DNA from: Perilla frutescens
Taxonomy: Eukaryota; Streptophyta; Magnoliopsida; Lamiales; Lamiaceae
Length of the DNA stretch: 64,000 nucleotides
NCBI GenBank assembly: GCA_026008535.1
Contig: BRKX01000002.1
Span: 74,483,380 to 74,547,379, forward strand
Direction: 5' to 3'
The translations under genes were made by a program, and so were the position numbers. The notes under the pieces were generated by a model. It was not told where the DNA came from and made no database searches. It was given only the letters and a program-made list of their open reading frames with translations. Position 1 is the stretch's first letter. Each line of letters starts with the position of its first letter. Positions 47,636 to 59,490 of this stretch are shown here, piece after piece.

Positions 47636-48822
47636 GGAAATTCTAAGCATAACCCCAATTTTACTCTTTACATCCCTCATTATTTTAAAAACTATAAAAA
47701 TATAAATATATATTAATATGATAGTACTTTTTAGTTTTTACCCATTAATTTCCAAAATTTTAATGATTCTTCTCACCGTTACGAGGCCTTTGTATATAGC
47801 TAGTTAAATGGTAATTCTAAGAGGTGGACTTGTGTGCAACAACAATTATTTCCGTCTATTTCAGACGACCACGTGGCCCCACGCGGGCATGCCACGTGGT
47901 ACATGGTAGTTTTTATTGTAGTTGGAATGATGATAGTATTAATCTCAGGTTGATATCTTTCTTTATCGTATTTGATACTTTTCTGCTTACCACATGGTAC
48001 TTTTTATTTTACCGAACTCGTGTTTTGCTTTCCTTTGCAAATTCTTGGAATGATGATTGTTTTAAATTAATCTCAACACATACAATATAAAAACTGGAAA
48101 AAAAAATCAGAATTTGAACTAAATAAACTTATATAAAATAATTAGCAGACCTCTTACTTTTTAATGATACAGATGGTACTTTTTGAATGTTTTGTGATAC
48201 TTTTTAATAGGATAGTTGGTACTCACTTTGGACAATTTTTTTTTATGGGTTGACCCAGTCAAAGCGGGTTGACCTGTGTTGACCGGGTCAAAGCGCGGGT
48301 TGACTTGCGTTGACTGGGTCAAAAGCGGGTTTGACTGACCCGTCTCATATAGTATTATTTGCATCATGATATATGCAAGTGTTTGCCTAATTTTAATAAT
48401 CTCGTTGTGTATTATGTTATTATAATTTGAAGTTGATAGATTATATAAAGTAAAGGGTTTGATTTCGGATCTGCTCTTTTTTATTGAATGCTCAGGGGAA
48501 AAAAAAAGAAAAAGAAAAAGGATTTGCACTTATTGAATAAACAGAAGTTGAGTGTTTATTGAATGTTCGAAAAAATGAAAAAAAGGTTCTCGTATCAAAG
48601 TTGAATTCAAATATTTTAAGAACTGAATAAGACTGAGAAAATGATCAAAAATGAATTTAATGTCTCGACAGTCTTGTTATCTTGTTTTTAATTATAGAAA
48701 AGGGGTGGGGCTATGTTATGGGTGGTTAAGGGATTAACATTGTCTTACGATATTAATATTTATATTTAATAAAATAGTGGGACTATAAAGAGAGAAACGT
48801 GGGGCTGTATTTAGAATTTTCC
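47636..48822. mobile_element. MULE-like MITE with 10-bp duplication
   Basis: The left end GGAAATTCTAAGCATAACCC matches the right end on the other strand, GGAAAATTCTAAATACAGCC; both continue into CTCTTTA. TTTTATAATA flanks both sides (47626-47635 and 48823-48832), a perfect duplication in the 9-11 bp range of Mutator-like elements. The 1187-bp body has no transposase. It carries the W-box cluster at 48250-48335 and lies in the TBL-A/TBL-B spacer. Confidence 0.75.
48250..48335 (+). promoter_or_regulatory. Dense W-box cluster
   Basis: Nine TTGAC cores occur in 86 bp: six on plus (48250, 48269, 48279, 48300, 48310, 48331) and three on minus (GTCAA at 48258, 48287, 48318). They arise from a 30-31 bp unit of the form GGGTTGAC, GTTGAC, GGGTCAAAGCG repeated about three times. 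TTGAC[C/T] is the WRKY factor core site. The cluster lies 1.04 kb upstream of TBL-B, inside the MITE. Confidence 0.6.
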
Positions 48823-48832
48823 TTTTATAATA

Positions 48833-49373
48833 TGCATGTATGCATGGTGATTGTAAATTTTAATTGTTCTAAATAAAATCGACAATTTTTTTTTATGTTT
48901 ATATATGCCTTTTCAAAATAAATGATTGCAACCTAGCTACCATTACCAAACTAGTCCAATACCGGTAAGATTCTCTATTCATTTTGATATTTCATCTTAT
49001 ATTCTAATCATTAGATTTATATATGACATATATATGTGTGTATTTAATTTTTTAGATGGATAATTTTTTTAAATACACATATTATAAATTCAATAATTGA
49101 AATACAAGATGAAATACCAAACTAAAATAGAGAATTCGCCTGGTCCATCCCCTAATAATATGTACTATGCAACAAAATCATTTTATACTTATTGAGTAAA
49201 TATATATACCTTCGTAGCTTCTCTTGCACCCTAAACACAAACATTTACAGACGCTCACACCCCACTTACATATATCCACAAAAATCCTATCCACAAAAAT
49301 CATTCACTCAAATTGTTCGAGTTTCTCCATTCTATTAGTGACTCAAGTATATCTTTCTCTGCACAAAAAAAAA
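48833..49373. promoter_or_regulatory. Upstream region of TBL-B
   Basis: From about 48907 it repeats the TBL-A upstream blocks in the same order (see 41194-42030). It has a small internal duplication of ATCCACAAAAATC near 49276-49300. The probable leader ends in an A-run just before the ATG. Confidence 0.45.
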
Positions 49374-52240
49374 ATGACCACGAATCCCTTTGGGAAATCC
49401 CAAATACGAAAAAAATCAAGAAAAGTTGCTCAAATCGTAGCCCTAACACTTGTTCTAATATATCTTTTCTTCATTGGAGATTCGGGCCCCATCCACAAAC
49501 TACCCCAAACAATCCCTTCTCACGATTCAACTACACCACCTTGCTCCGCCGCCAACGGCACCCACATCCGCCCATGCAACGGCGGCGGCGACACCGCATT
49601 GCGCCAGGGCTACGCGGACGGCGAAGAATGCGATTTGTTCTCGGGGGAATGGGTGCCGAATCCGGACGGCCCGAATTACACAAATGAGACGTGCGATGCG
49701 ATTCATGAGTATCAGAATTGCATGAAGTTCGGGCGGCCCGATTCCGACTACTTGAAGTGGAGGTGGAAGCCCGATGGGTGCGAGCTGCCCCTATTTGAAC
49801 CGTGCCGGTTTCTCGAAATGGTGAGAGGGAAGTCATTAGCGTTTGTTGGTGATTCAGTCGCTAGAAACCACATGCAGTCGTTGATTTGCCTCTTATCAAA
49901 GGTTAGTACTTTTCATTAATCTATACCTCTTAATTATTTCATTATTTTGTTTTAGCCACCAATATATATATATATATATATATATATACACTATTCATCT
50001 AAATTATATTGATCAAAATACTCCTAAAAGTTTGTTCATAAAAAATCAAATGTTATGTACGCAACACGAACATTAATCGTGCACGCAATGTATTTTGTTT
50101 CTAGGTACAAACTTAATTAAAACTATATTTTTTTATATATTTTTTTAGATTTAAAGTTCATTCTAGCTCTAAATAAAATAATTAAAAAAGAGAGGGGACG
50201 GGAATTGTTGTATAAAATTAATTAACTAAGTTGATGGTTTGATACTTTGATGAGGTTAGAAAAACGTGAGATTTTGGGTTCAAATGTATTAGTTGGCTTT
50301 GCTAAAAAAAAAAAAATATATTAGTTGGCAATCACTTTGTCAACATATGAAGTAAGATCCATTTACTGTATTTTGGTTTTGCCTTTCCAAGATAGATAAC
50401 ACGAAACTACGCACATCTAACATGCGGATACATAAATCATTATTTATTCTTTTATTTTTCTATCTGCATTTACGATATGATTTACTGGAAAATTGTATCC
50501 ACGTGAGCACACACTACACCCATCACACACTTAAAAATAATAAGAGCAGGTCTTATGTACACTAGATGCATATCAGACGATCAAAATAAGTTGACAAAAA
50601 AAATGTTAAAATCAGTATCAATCGTAACTGACTCAAAAACCTGAAAGTACCACATGTGTTTCATAAAATGTACGGGCCAGAAAAATAATAATAAAACAGT
50701 TAAAATTATTATCAACCATAATGATAAAAAATATCACTCAAAATTCAAAAATTATCACATATGTAGCTTTAAAAAGTTTCACCTATTTTACCAATTTTTT
50801 CGATCAACATATTAACCGTTTAATCTATACTTAGTGCATGTGAGAATTGACCAAAAAGTAAATGGATCAATTACTTAAAAATGGATGTGAAGAGTGTAGT
50901 GTGTGCATTTGGGATGAAGTCTCCCATTTGAAATTGTCTATTGCACATTTCGTATTGCACACTCGATTTTTTTAATTTTTTTTCAATTTTTTTCTCAAAT
51001 TTCAATTTCTTATGCTTTAGTTTAATTTCACACTTATTATTTAGGGTTCATCCTACCCAATTAGGGTTTTATATATATTTTTAGTCTTTAATTTTTCAAA
51101 TAATCAATTAATAATTTAAAATTTTAAATAAAACTATAAAAAATTACAATGCATCCTAATTGGATTTGATGAATTCTAAATAATAAGTGTAAAATTAAAC
51201 TAAAGCATAAGAAATTAAAATCAAGGAAAAAAATTAAAAAAAAAATAAAAAAATTGAGTGTGCAATACGAAATCCAACACAAAATATGCAATAGAAGATT
51301 TCAACTGGAAATCTACCTATTTTATCTAACTCATTTGAGTTTAAAAAAAAAAAGGACACGCAATTTCTAAGAAAATCAAAATCTCAATCCCTATCATTTT
51401 TCCAATATATTCACACATATTAAAAAATAAATTAATAATTACTAAAAAGTATTATTTCCATTTATGGAGGTTGCACGGCCGTTAGATATATCTGATCCAA
51501 CGGAGAACGACAATCGGTACCAATACAGAGACTTCGACTTCAACATTTCCATTTTCTGGACCCCATTTCTGACCAAGACCGGCGAACTGGACCCCACCCA
51601 AGATCGCCCTTTCCACGTATACCTCGACGAGTTCGACAATGCCTGGACAACCAAAATCGCCCTTTTCGACTACGTCATCATCTCCGCCGGCCACTGGTTT
51701 TTCCGGCCGTCCTACTTCCACCTCAACCGCCGCCTCCACGGCTGCCTCTACTGCCCGGAGCCCGAATCCAACATCACCCACCTCCCGCCGGCGTTCGGCT
51801 ACCGCTGGGCTTTCCGGACGGCGTTTCGGGCCATCAACGCCGCCGCCGGCTTCAACGGCGTGGTGTTCCTGCGGACTTTCGCGCCGTCGCATTTCGAGGG
51901 CGGGGCGTGGGACCAGGGGGGCAATTGCCTGCGGACGCGTCCATTTAAGAGGAATGAAACCGAGCTCAGCGATTCGGCGATGGAGTTCTACACGATACAG
52001 TTGGAGGAGCTGGGAATTGCACGGAAAGCAGGGAGGATAAATGGAGGGAAATTCGCCTTGTTTGATGCCACCAAGCCTATGCTGCTGAGGCCCGATGGGC
52101 ATCCAAGTAAATACGGACATTGGCCGGCGGCAAAAGTGGTAATGCCGAATGACTGTTTGCATTGGTGTTTGCCTGGCCCCATTGATACTTTGAATGAATT
52201 TTTGCAAGAATTGTTCACCAGAGAGCAATATAAAAGATAG
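49374..52240 (+). CDS. TBL-B: TRICHOME BIREFRINGENCE-LIKE O-acetyltransferase
   Basis: Two exons, 49374-49901 and 51470-52240, give 432 aa; the phase-0 intron is 1.57 kb. The layout equals TBL-A: signal anchor about 19-36, TBL domain from CDLFSGEWVPNPDGP, GDS at 159-161 and DCVH at 404-407. Exon 2 is nearly identical to that of TBL-A, and the downstream 90 bp also match, so the two are recent duplicates. Differences concentrate in the linker (residues about 35-85). There are also radical changes in otherwise constant places, e.g. PNYTN for PYYTN and EPCRFLE for EPGRFLE, the latter adding a cysteine. Both catalytic motifs are intact, so it is presumably active. The start ATG follows an A-run; an in-frame TTG upstream is not used. 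The acceptor TTTATGGAG is pyrimidine-poor, as in TBL-A. Confidence 0.9.
50925..51306. mobile_element. Foldback MITE in the TBL-B intron
   Basis: The left arm TTTGAAATTGTCTATTGCA continues to TTTCGTATTGCACACTC and is mirrored by the right arm (GAGTGTGCAATACGAAA, then TGCAATAGAAGATTTCAA). The inner block AAATTAAACTAAAGCATAA relates it to the elements at 44618, 53175 and 56602. Its outer arms differ from the TBL-A copy, so it may be a separate insertion or a diverged allele of the same one. Confidence 0.65.
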
Positions 52241-52355
52241 TGGACAATTCGCATTTGTTAATTGAATATTTATTGGGTTGGAAATTAAACTACTGTATAT
52301 TTGTTTTATCAAGAAAATAAATGGACTCACCTTCAAATTTTATGTATTGTTTGTT

Positions 52356-52735
52356 CGCAAATTCGGAAATATCTACCCTACCTATGGGGTACTACTCCAA
52401 GTGTTCTTCTTAGATCTATTGAAACACTTCAAAGTGTTTCAAAATCTTGTTTGCTATAGGGTCATTTTGAAGTTTAGCCGCAAATTCAGAAATGTCTACC
52501 CTACCTGTGGGGTACTACTCGAAGTGCTCTCCATAGGTCTATTGAGATATTTCAAAGTGTTCCAAAATCTTGTTTGCTATATTGGAACACTTTGAAGTGT
52601 CTCAATAGACCTATGGAGAACACTTCGAGTAGTACCCCACAGGAAGGATAGAATTTCCCCGCAAATTCTCTTGTTTGCTATAGGGTCACTTTGAAATTTA
52701 GCCGCAAATTCTCTTGTTCCAATAGACCTATGGGG
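52356..52735 (+). repeat. Tandem and inverted repeat with 77-bp-arm hairpin
   Basis: A 123-bp unit beginning CGCAAATTC starts at 52356 and again at 52479. The second copy is followed by an inverted copy: arms 52489-52565 and 52582-52657 pair with only a few mismatches around a 16-nt loop (AAATCTTGTTTGCTAT). The inner 57 bp differ at three places, two of which would be G:U pairs in RNA. Partial copies continue to about 52735. It starts 115 bp after the TBL-B stop codon. Confidence 0.85.
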
Positions 52736-53174
52736 GGTCTTTGAAGTGCTTATTTATACCTAAAAAATTTGGGCTTAGTTGATCCCAACAGAAACGATAG
52801 GGTGTATTTTGACCCTTTTCCTATTAGTGTTTAATGTAAATATGTTAAATAAAAATATATATTAGTAAATCAACTTAGTATATATAAAACTCGACTATAT
52901 ATATCAGAACATCCAAAAAAATCAAATAAACTTATCTTATTGGGATGGAGGAAATAGCATTGTTTGTGTTAATTGCTGTTGGGAAATAGATATGTCAATT
53001 AATCGAGCTGATGAGAAATTTTGACAACATTATGTGATTAATTTTTCAAATCTATTATAATATATATATATATATATTATAAATATATTTATGCAGAAGA
53101 AAGAATTTTATAGCGGTCCTCTGAAGTTTCTTTCTGAATATACTAATTTAATAGAAATGCTCATAAAACAACTG
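52736..53174. other. AT-rich spacer
   Basis: No gene is seen. A TA tract lies at about 53060-53080. Confidence 0.35.
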
Positions 53175-53557
53175 GGATAAAATCCTCTAATCCACTTTTC
53201 ATGTCCCACTATTGTGTCTCACAATAAAATTTAATATTTTAAAAATATTTATTACAAAAATAAATTTTATTATAGTATTACAAATCACAATCAACATTTA
53301 TTGTTAAAAATTAAAATTTTAAAAAATTATATACCATAGTTTTGGAATAATCAATTATATTAACTAAAAAATAAGAAATAAATATTAAAAAATAAATATA
53401 AATCCTAATTGGGTGGAATAAATCCTAAATAATAATTATAAAATTAAACTAAGTCATAACAAATTGAAATTGAAGAAAAAATTGGTGAAAATCAAATAAA
53501 AATTAAAATTGAACACCAAATGAGATAGAGAAAAGTGGAATAGAGGATTTTATTTGA
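53175..53557. mobile_element. Foldback MITE between TBL-B and TBL-C
   Basis: The left end GATAAAATCCTCTAATCCAC and the right end (read in reverse, AATAAAATCCTCTATTCCAC) are inverted repeats. The inner block AAATTAAACTAAGTCATAAC joins it to the family in the TBL introns. It is non-coding. Confidence 0.65.
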
Positions 53558-53733
53558 AACCAACTAGGATTAGGAACATCCTCCTAAAATAGCTAAACTT
53601 GGTGATTAGAAAATATGGATCGAGTAAAGTCAACAAAGGCAGTTGATTTCCATTTGTCAGGAATAGTATATAGTTCGCGTGCCTTTGCTTGAAGCAGTAA
53701 ACTTCTCACGTTCCATCAATGAAACTAATTCGT

Positions 53734-53735
<2 letters not shown>

Positions 53736-53774
<39 letters not shown>
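53736..53774 (+). repeat. (GA)n microsatellite
   Basis: A GA run of about 38 bp in the TBL-B/TBL-C spacer. Confidence 0.9.
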
Positions 53775-53777
<3 letters not shown>

Positions 53778-54843
53778 TTCTCCTTTTCTAGAAAAAAAAT
53801 GGAGACTCTAACTTACAAGATAATTAATATTAATCAGGTTGGGCGTCAATCGTCATATAATATTATGTTTTGACTTTTCTTCTATTTTTTCTGTTTTGAT
53901 GTTCTCGTTTAAATTATTTGTTGACAAGTTTTATATAATAGGAACAATACACAAAATTAAATGAATCAATTTAATTAAGTGAAAAATTCAATTTAAAACG
54001 ACAACAAAAAAATTAAAACTCTAAAACTCTTATTATTCCCACATAATATGAATCCATGGTCCTAATGACAACGGATATGCATATAATCCTGTAGTCTGTA
54101 GAGTGGCTGTGAATCATCACTCCCTGCTATGTCATGAACCAGCCGTATCGATCGATGTCTTAATATAAAATAAAAATAAAAACTGAAAGCTATTTTTTAT
54201 AACAAATTAATTATGGGATAATTTTCACTAAAGTTATTATTTAAAAAGATAAGCTCTTATTATTTAGGGTTTATATATAGTTATATGTTTATCTTTTATT
54301 TTATAGTTAATAATTGATTATTATGGTTGTTTTTTTATTATTTTTGTAATCAGAATTTATAATTTCTTGGTTGATAAATCACAATTATGATTTTTCTATA
54401 AATATTATAATCAATAATCACTTGCATGGTTACGACAGTAAAAAAAAATCTAATAATAATAATAATTATTATTCAAATATAAAATAATTATGAAATAACC
54501 AATCTCAACTAATTAATATGATGTGTACCCAAAATATGAGATCCTCTTCTCCCACTTAATTAATAATTACTTATTAAAATTGTTTATTTTATAATTAGAA
54601 TTTATAATTAATATCTAAGGCAAAAATATGCATTGGATTAAAGATCTTATCTCCTATATCCCACATGTTAAAAAAGGAGTCATTCCTATAAACAAAATTT
54701 TCCCATTATATTATTCAATCGCATATAAGTTAATTGCCATACATACTTCTTCATCTACATACATTATATATACCAATTAATTTATATATATCATCACTTC
54801 TTTATATATCTCTCCTTCACCTTCCCACACACACACACCATCA
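53775..54843. promoter_or_regulatory. Upstream region of TBL-C
   Basis: AT-rich. A candidate TATA box (TATATATACC, 54764-54773) lies about 75 nt before the ATG, followed by a CT- and CA-rich probable leader. It shows no match to the TBL-A/B upstream blocks, so TBL-C is likely regulated differently. Confidence 0.4.
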
Positions 54844-57800
54844 ATGAAGCTTCAATTAGCTTCATCAGAACTCCCATTTTCCAAACCCCAAACACGAAGA
54901 AAAACGCCCAAACTCATCCCTTTAATCGCTCTAACTTTTTTTCTTCTCACAACTCTCCCAATTTATTACCCTTTTTATCACAACAAATTATCCTTGACTT
55001 CGCAGATCGGATACCAAAGTACAATCAAGCCAACTTCTCCACCCATTCCCCAACCCACACGGCGGCGAAGCCACCTCCACGGCGGAGACACGTCATCGCC
55101 ACCCAACCCCTCCCCAGAGAAACAGATAACACTCGTTAATCCACCACCACCACTTGATGCTGCTAATGAAACAGTAGTTGATAGTAAAAGCACCTCCACC
55201 ACCTCCACGGCAGCGTCGACGACGTCGTCCGATAATAAGAAATGCAACTTGTTTGAAGGTGAATGGATTCCGAATCCCGACGGCCCGTATTACACGAACG
55301 AGACGTGCAGTGCGATTCAGGATCATCAGAACTGCATGAGATTCGGGCGGCCCGATACCGGCTACTTGAAGTGGCGGTGGAAGCCCGATGAGTGTGAGCT
55401 GCCCCTATTTGATCCGTACAAGTTTCTGGAAATGGTGAGGGGGAAATCCATTGTTTTTGTTGGTGATTCCGTCGCCAGAAATCATATGCAGTCATTGATT
55501 TGCCTCTTGTCCAGGGTAAGCAAATTTATTCTCCTCATCTCTATCTATCTCAATATTTTCTAAATTATGGTGCTCATTTAATTTATTCAACTTTTATTTA
55601 ATTGCAATTATTTGATTTCAAGAAAATTATAATAAAGGTTGTTGACATATGTTTCTTCTTAGGCAATATTTTCAAGAGTATTAATTGTTACGAAAGCTCT
55701 ATTAATTAATTAGTTAATTCTTCGCCTTGTTCGAATGCATGTTGGACGTAATTAATTGTACTTGTGACCACATATCTTTGATTTTTTCCCCCTCGTCATT
55801 TTAGTTACATAACTTTTAGGAATATATAGAATAGAATACTAATTTACAAGAATTTATTGGAGAATTAAGTATTTAATTAAACCAGCTAGAGTTATTAGTT
55901 ATTTAGTACTAGAGTACTTTGAGCCTGTTTTAGAGCACATAATTAATTAATTAAATAGAAAAACAATACAAGTATGCATTAATTTCATTAATAATCTTCT
56001 TTGTACGAGAATCTTCGGAAAAGAACAAAAGTAAAGTTAGAAAAAAAAAAACTTTGCCCTGCTAAATTATAATGTAAGGCCGGCAATAACAAATCGTTTT
56101 AAACTCCAACAACATTTTGTGCCTTCAATTTTCATGCGTAAGGAATAATGAATATAATTCATTAATATATATATATATATATATAGATGATACTTTGAGT
56201 GTGACATGTAAAAAGACAACCACTTAATTAAAGGTTAGAAGATATAATGAGATTGTGGAAAAATGAGGAAATTTATGATATTATAAATCTGTATAGATCG
56301 ATTATGAGAAATATAATGGTGGGAGATTAATTAAGAGCACTGGTTTAATTTAGTATATTTAATTGCTTTATTCATTTTAATCTGCGGGTGACAGTCAATA
56401 ACCGGGAACACCATATACCTAATCCGGAATCCATGAGCTGTAGATTCTCTCTCTGTTTTTTTTCATCCAATCTGAATCATCTTTTTCATATTTATAGTAT
56501 TTCATATCGTTATAAGTTGCGTTACGATATATTAATTAATAATATTAATGTAATAGGAACTATACTTTATTGATAAATTAATTTTTTTAACACTACATAT
56601 ATGGTTTAATTTGGGATGAGATCCTCGATCTATCCCATATTTGATGTTCCAACCTATATTCCACAATCGAATTCATAAGCTTAATGATAGCTATTACAAA
56701 AACAAAAATTAATTATAACATAATCTACCTAGTCATATCTATCAACAAAAGATTTAAATGTTAAAGTTTATAAATCATATTTTTAAAATAAATAACCATA
56801 ATTATCATTTCCTTGAAAATTAAATACTAAAAAATAATTATAAACCGTTATTGGGTGGGTTGAACCCTAAAAACAATCATAAAATTAAACTAAAACATAA
56901 TAAATTAAAATTGACGAAAAAATGGAAGAAAACTTCATAATTTTAATCGTGGAACACCAAATTAATTTGGAGTAGAGGATCGTCTCATCCGGTTTTTTTT
57001 TAAAAAAAACTATGTTTCCGTTTAAACCAGGAGTAGATCAATTTCAATAATTAAATATATAACTGTCCAATTGGATTTCTTTTATTTAATAATCCTATAT
57101 ATACGTGATGTTATTGTGGTGTTCTTGCAAGCAATTGGCATCTATTTGTCAATAGGTGAAGCAATATATAAATTATTATTTGTCAACTACGATCAAATTA
57201 CTATATCATGCCAAAGTAATAACTGTGGTCCAAAAGATGCTTCAGTTTTGTGTTTTTTTAAAACATTTCTTAACAACCGGCTTTATCTTTATTATATTCC
57301 TGATATCCAATAGTCCAATTAATATATATATATATATATGCATATATAAACACTGATGCCATATTTAGAAATTTTGGGACCATAGGAAAAAATATTAATT
57401 AGACTAGCATGATATAAGGTAGCACATCTAGATTTCTAATATGAATTTAAAATCAATGGACATATTCTTGCTGATATTAGTATTGAATTGATATAAATTA
57501 ATAATACACCTTCAGATCACTCTAAATGTCTAGCAATAAAGTTTAATTTGAAAAAATTGGTAGGAGAAGTGTGCATATTGTAGGTTATTTGGAGGAACGA
57601 AGGAAATGGTTATAACTTTTGATAAATAAAAATCGAGACCAATAATTATCATGAAAATCAAAGTAGCAATAACCTGCACTTGAAAGGAATAACTTAGTGG
57701 TCAAACTTAGTCTACTTAGTGCCAAACTCAATTTCAAATTCATGTCACAAACTTACCTTATATCCTCTCACAGATCAAAATTTGTAAAATCATACTTATA

Positions 57801-58628
57801 CTGATCAGAATATTTGATCGTTTATTTATAATTTTATTGATGTTTGATCGTTCGTTGTAGGTTACCCATCCCCTGGATGCCTCAGAGCCAAGAGACGAAA
57901 ACCGGCTGTACCAATACACAGACTACAACTTCAACGTCTCCATCATCTCCTCTCCTTATCTAATCCGAACTCAAAAAACCGACCCCAACGATTTCACGCG
58001 CCCCTACCATCTCTTCCTCGACGAGTTCGACCTAACATGGACGGCGAGGCTACAAGAATTCGACTACGCCGTCATCTCCGCCGGCCACTGGTTCTTCCGC
58101 CCCTCCTACTTCTACCTCAACCGCACCCTCGCCGGCTGCCTCTACTGCCCGGAGACCAACGTCACCCACCTCCCCTCCTCCTTTAGCTACCGCTGGGCCT
58201 TCCGCACGGCGTTCCGGGCGATCGGCGCAAAATTCAGTGGCGTGGCGTTTCTGAGGACGTTCGCGCCGTCGCATTTCGAGGGCGGGCCGTGGGATAAGGG
58301 CGGCGACTGCACGCGGCGGCGGCCGTTTAGGAGGAACGAGACGAGTTTGGAAGATTACAGTTCGGAGATGTATAGGATTCAGTTGGAGGAGCTGCGAACT
58401 GCACAGAGAGAAGCAGGGAAGGGAACTGGAGGGAAGCTGAGGGTGTTTGATGCGACGAAGACGATGCTTCTGCGGCCGGATGGGCATCCTAGTAAATATG
58501 GGCGGCCGGCGGGGGTAAATCAGACATTTCCTAATGACTGCGTTCATTGGTGCTTGCCTGGACCCATTGATGCTTGGAATGATTTCTTGCAAGAATTGTT
58601 GAAGCGGGAATTAATTGGAGCAGTATAG
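54844..58628 (+). CDS. TBL-C: TRICHOME BIREFRINGENCE-LIKE O-acetyltransferase
   Basis: Two exons, 54844-55515 and 57861-58628, give 479 aa; the phase-0 intron is 2.35 kb, at the same codon position as in TBL-A/B. Features are a signal anchor (about 23-43), a long Pro/Ser/Thr linker (about 60-130), the TBL domain from CNLFEGEWIPNPDGPYYTN, GDS at 207-209 and DCVH at 450-453. The linker is about 45 residues longer than in A/B. After LRPDGHPSKYG it reads RPAGVNQT instead of the HWP block of A/B. Exon 2 is strongly C/G-ending in codon use, so its GC is far above the intron. By family it is a Golgi wall-polysaccharide O-acetyltransferase; both catalytic motifs are present. It is clearly older than the A/B split. 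Confidence 0.9.
56602..56995. mobile_element. Foldback MITE in the TBL-C intron
   Basis: The left end has GGGATGAGATCCTCGATC and the right end in reverse GGATGAGACGATCCTCTAC. TTGATGTTCCA is mirrored by TGGAACACCAAA. The inner block AAATTAAACTAAAACATAA is the family core. It is non-coding. Confidence 0.6.
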
Positions 58629-59490
58629 TTCGTGATATATGTGATTTTTTATTTTTTATTTTATTTTATTTTATTTTGGAATGCAGGGAAAGGAAATATA
58701 TTAGACCGGCTTTTGTAATTCATTGATTTGCCCAGAAAAAAAAAAGAAAAAGAAAAAAAAGCTCTCTTTTTTTTTTACAATTATCAGAAAAATTAGGATT
58801 TACAAACAAAGAAAAAAAAATGAAATAACCCTTCTCCTAACTGAAGTTTTGTTAGATGTGTCTTCAATATTTTTGGCTCTAGAATCAATATTTTGAAATT
58901 TTTGTTATGATGGGAAAATCAAATTTAGAACATCAGTGTCGTTTTCTACTATTCATATGGAATATTGTTAACTAGGACTTCTCAATTTCGTAGTTACAAT
59001 TTATTATTGTCATGTCAAACTATAATTTATCTGAGTTGAACCGTCAAAAGTAAAACTAGGGCTGATAATTTTGACACAGTCCAGCCCCGCTTTTTGGCTG
59101 GACCGGGCTAAAAAAAATTATACCCGAAAATAATTTCTGGTCGGACTAAAAAACATTAGGTCCGAAATAATTTCGGGCCGGTCGATCTCCCGGTCCGGAA
59201 ATGACAGAAGTCTGAACGGATCGGATTTTCTGACCCAAAAATACTGAAAAATAACCTAGTCTCACGGGTGGGCCGTTCTGCCTTTTCGAGCCGACGGGGC
59301 GATCCGACTTTTCGGGCCAGACGGGTGCCCTGATATACCACCTCTAAGTTATCAGCATTAAAAAGAACAACACATGACGTCAATGACAAAAATTTAAAAA
59401 ATATAATTATTTATTTAGAAAACGTGGGGAAATGGTAAAAGGATCGGGTTGTTGTTCTAGGCTATTCATTGTGTCGTGCAATTATGTTAT
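58629..59490. other. TBL-C 3' UTR and spacer
   Basis: ATTTT-rich and A-rich stretches near 58650-58820 look like a 3' end region. At 59065-59330 a GC-rich tract with GGGCCGG/CCGGTCC motifs resembles a common class of plant repeat but has no defined ends. No gene is seen. Confidence 0.35.

Noticed and set aside
48161..48529. 122-aa minus-strand ORF with a repeated motif
   Set aside because: The repeated residues come from the W-box 30-bp DNA repeat inside the MITE; no homology is seen.
51482..52336. 284-aa minus-strand ORF
   Set aside because: It is the antisense shadow of TBL-B exon 2, whose GC-rich third codon positions keep the opposite strand open. The same shadow appears opposite TBL-A and TBL-C.
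52278..52595. 105-aa ORF with an internal repeat
   Set aside because: The repeat simply reflects the 123-bp DNA tandem unit. The frame has no known domain and runs into the hairpin.
53679..53873. 64-aa ORF with an Arg-Glu repeat
   Set aside because: The repeat is the translated GA microsatellite.
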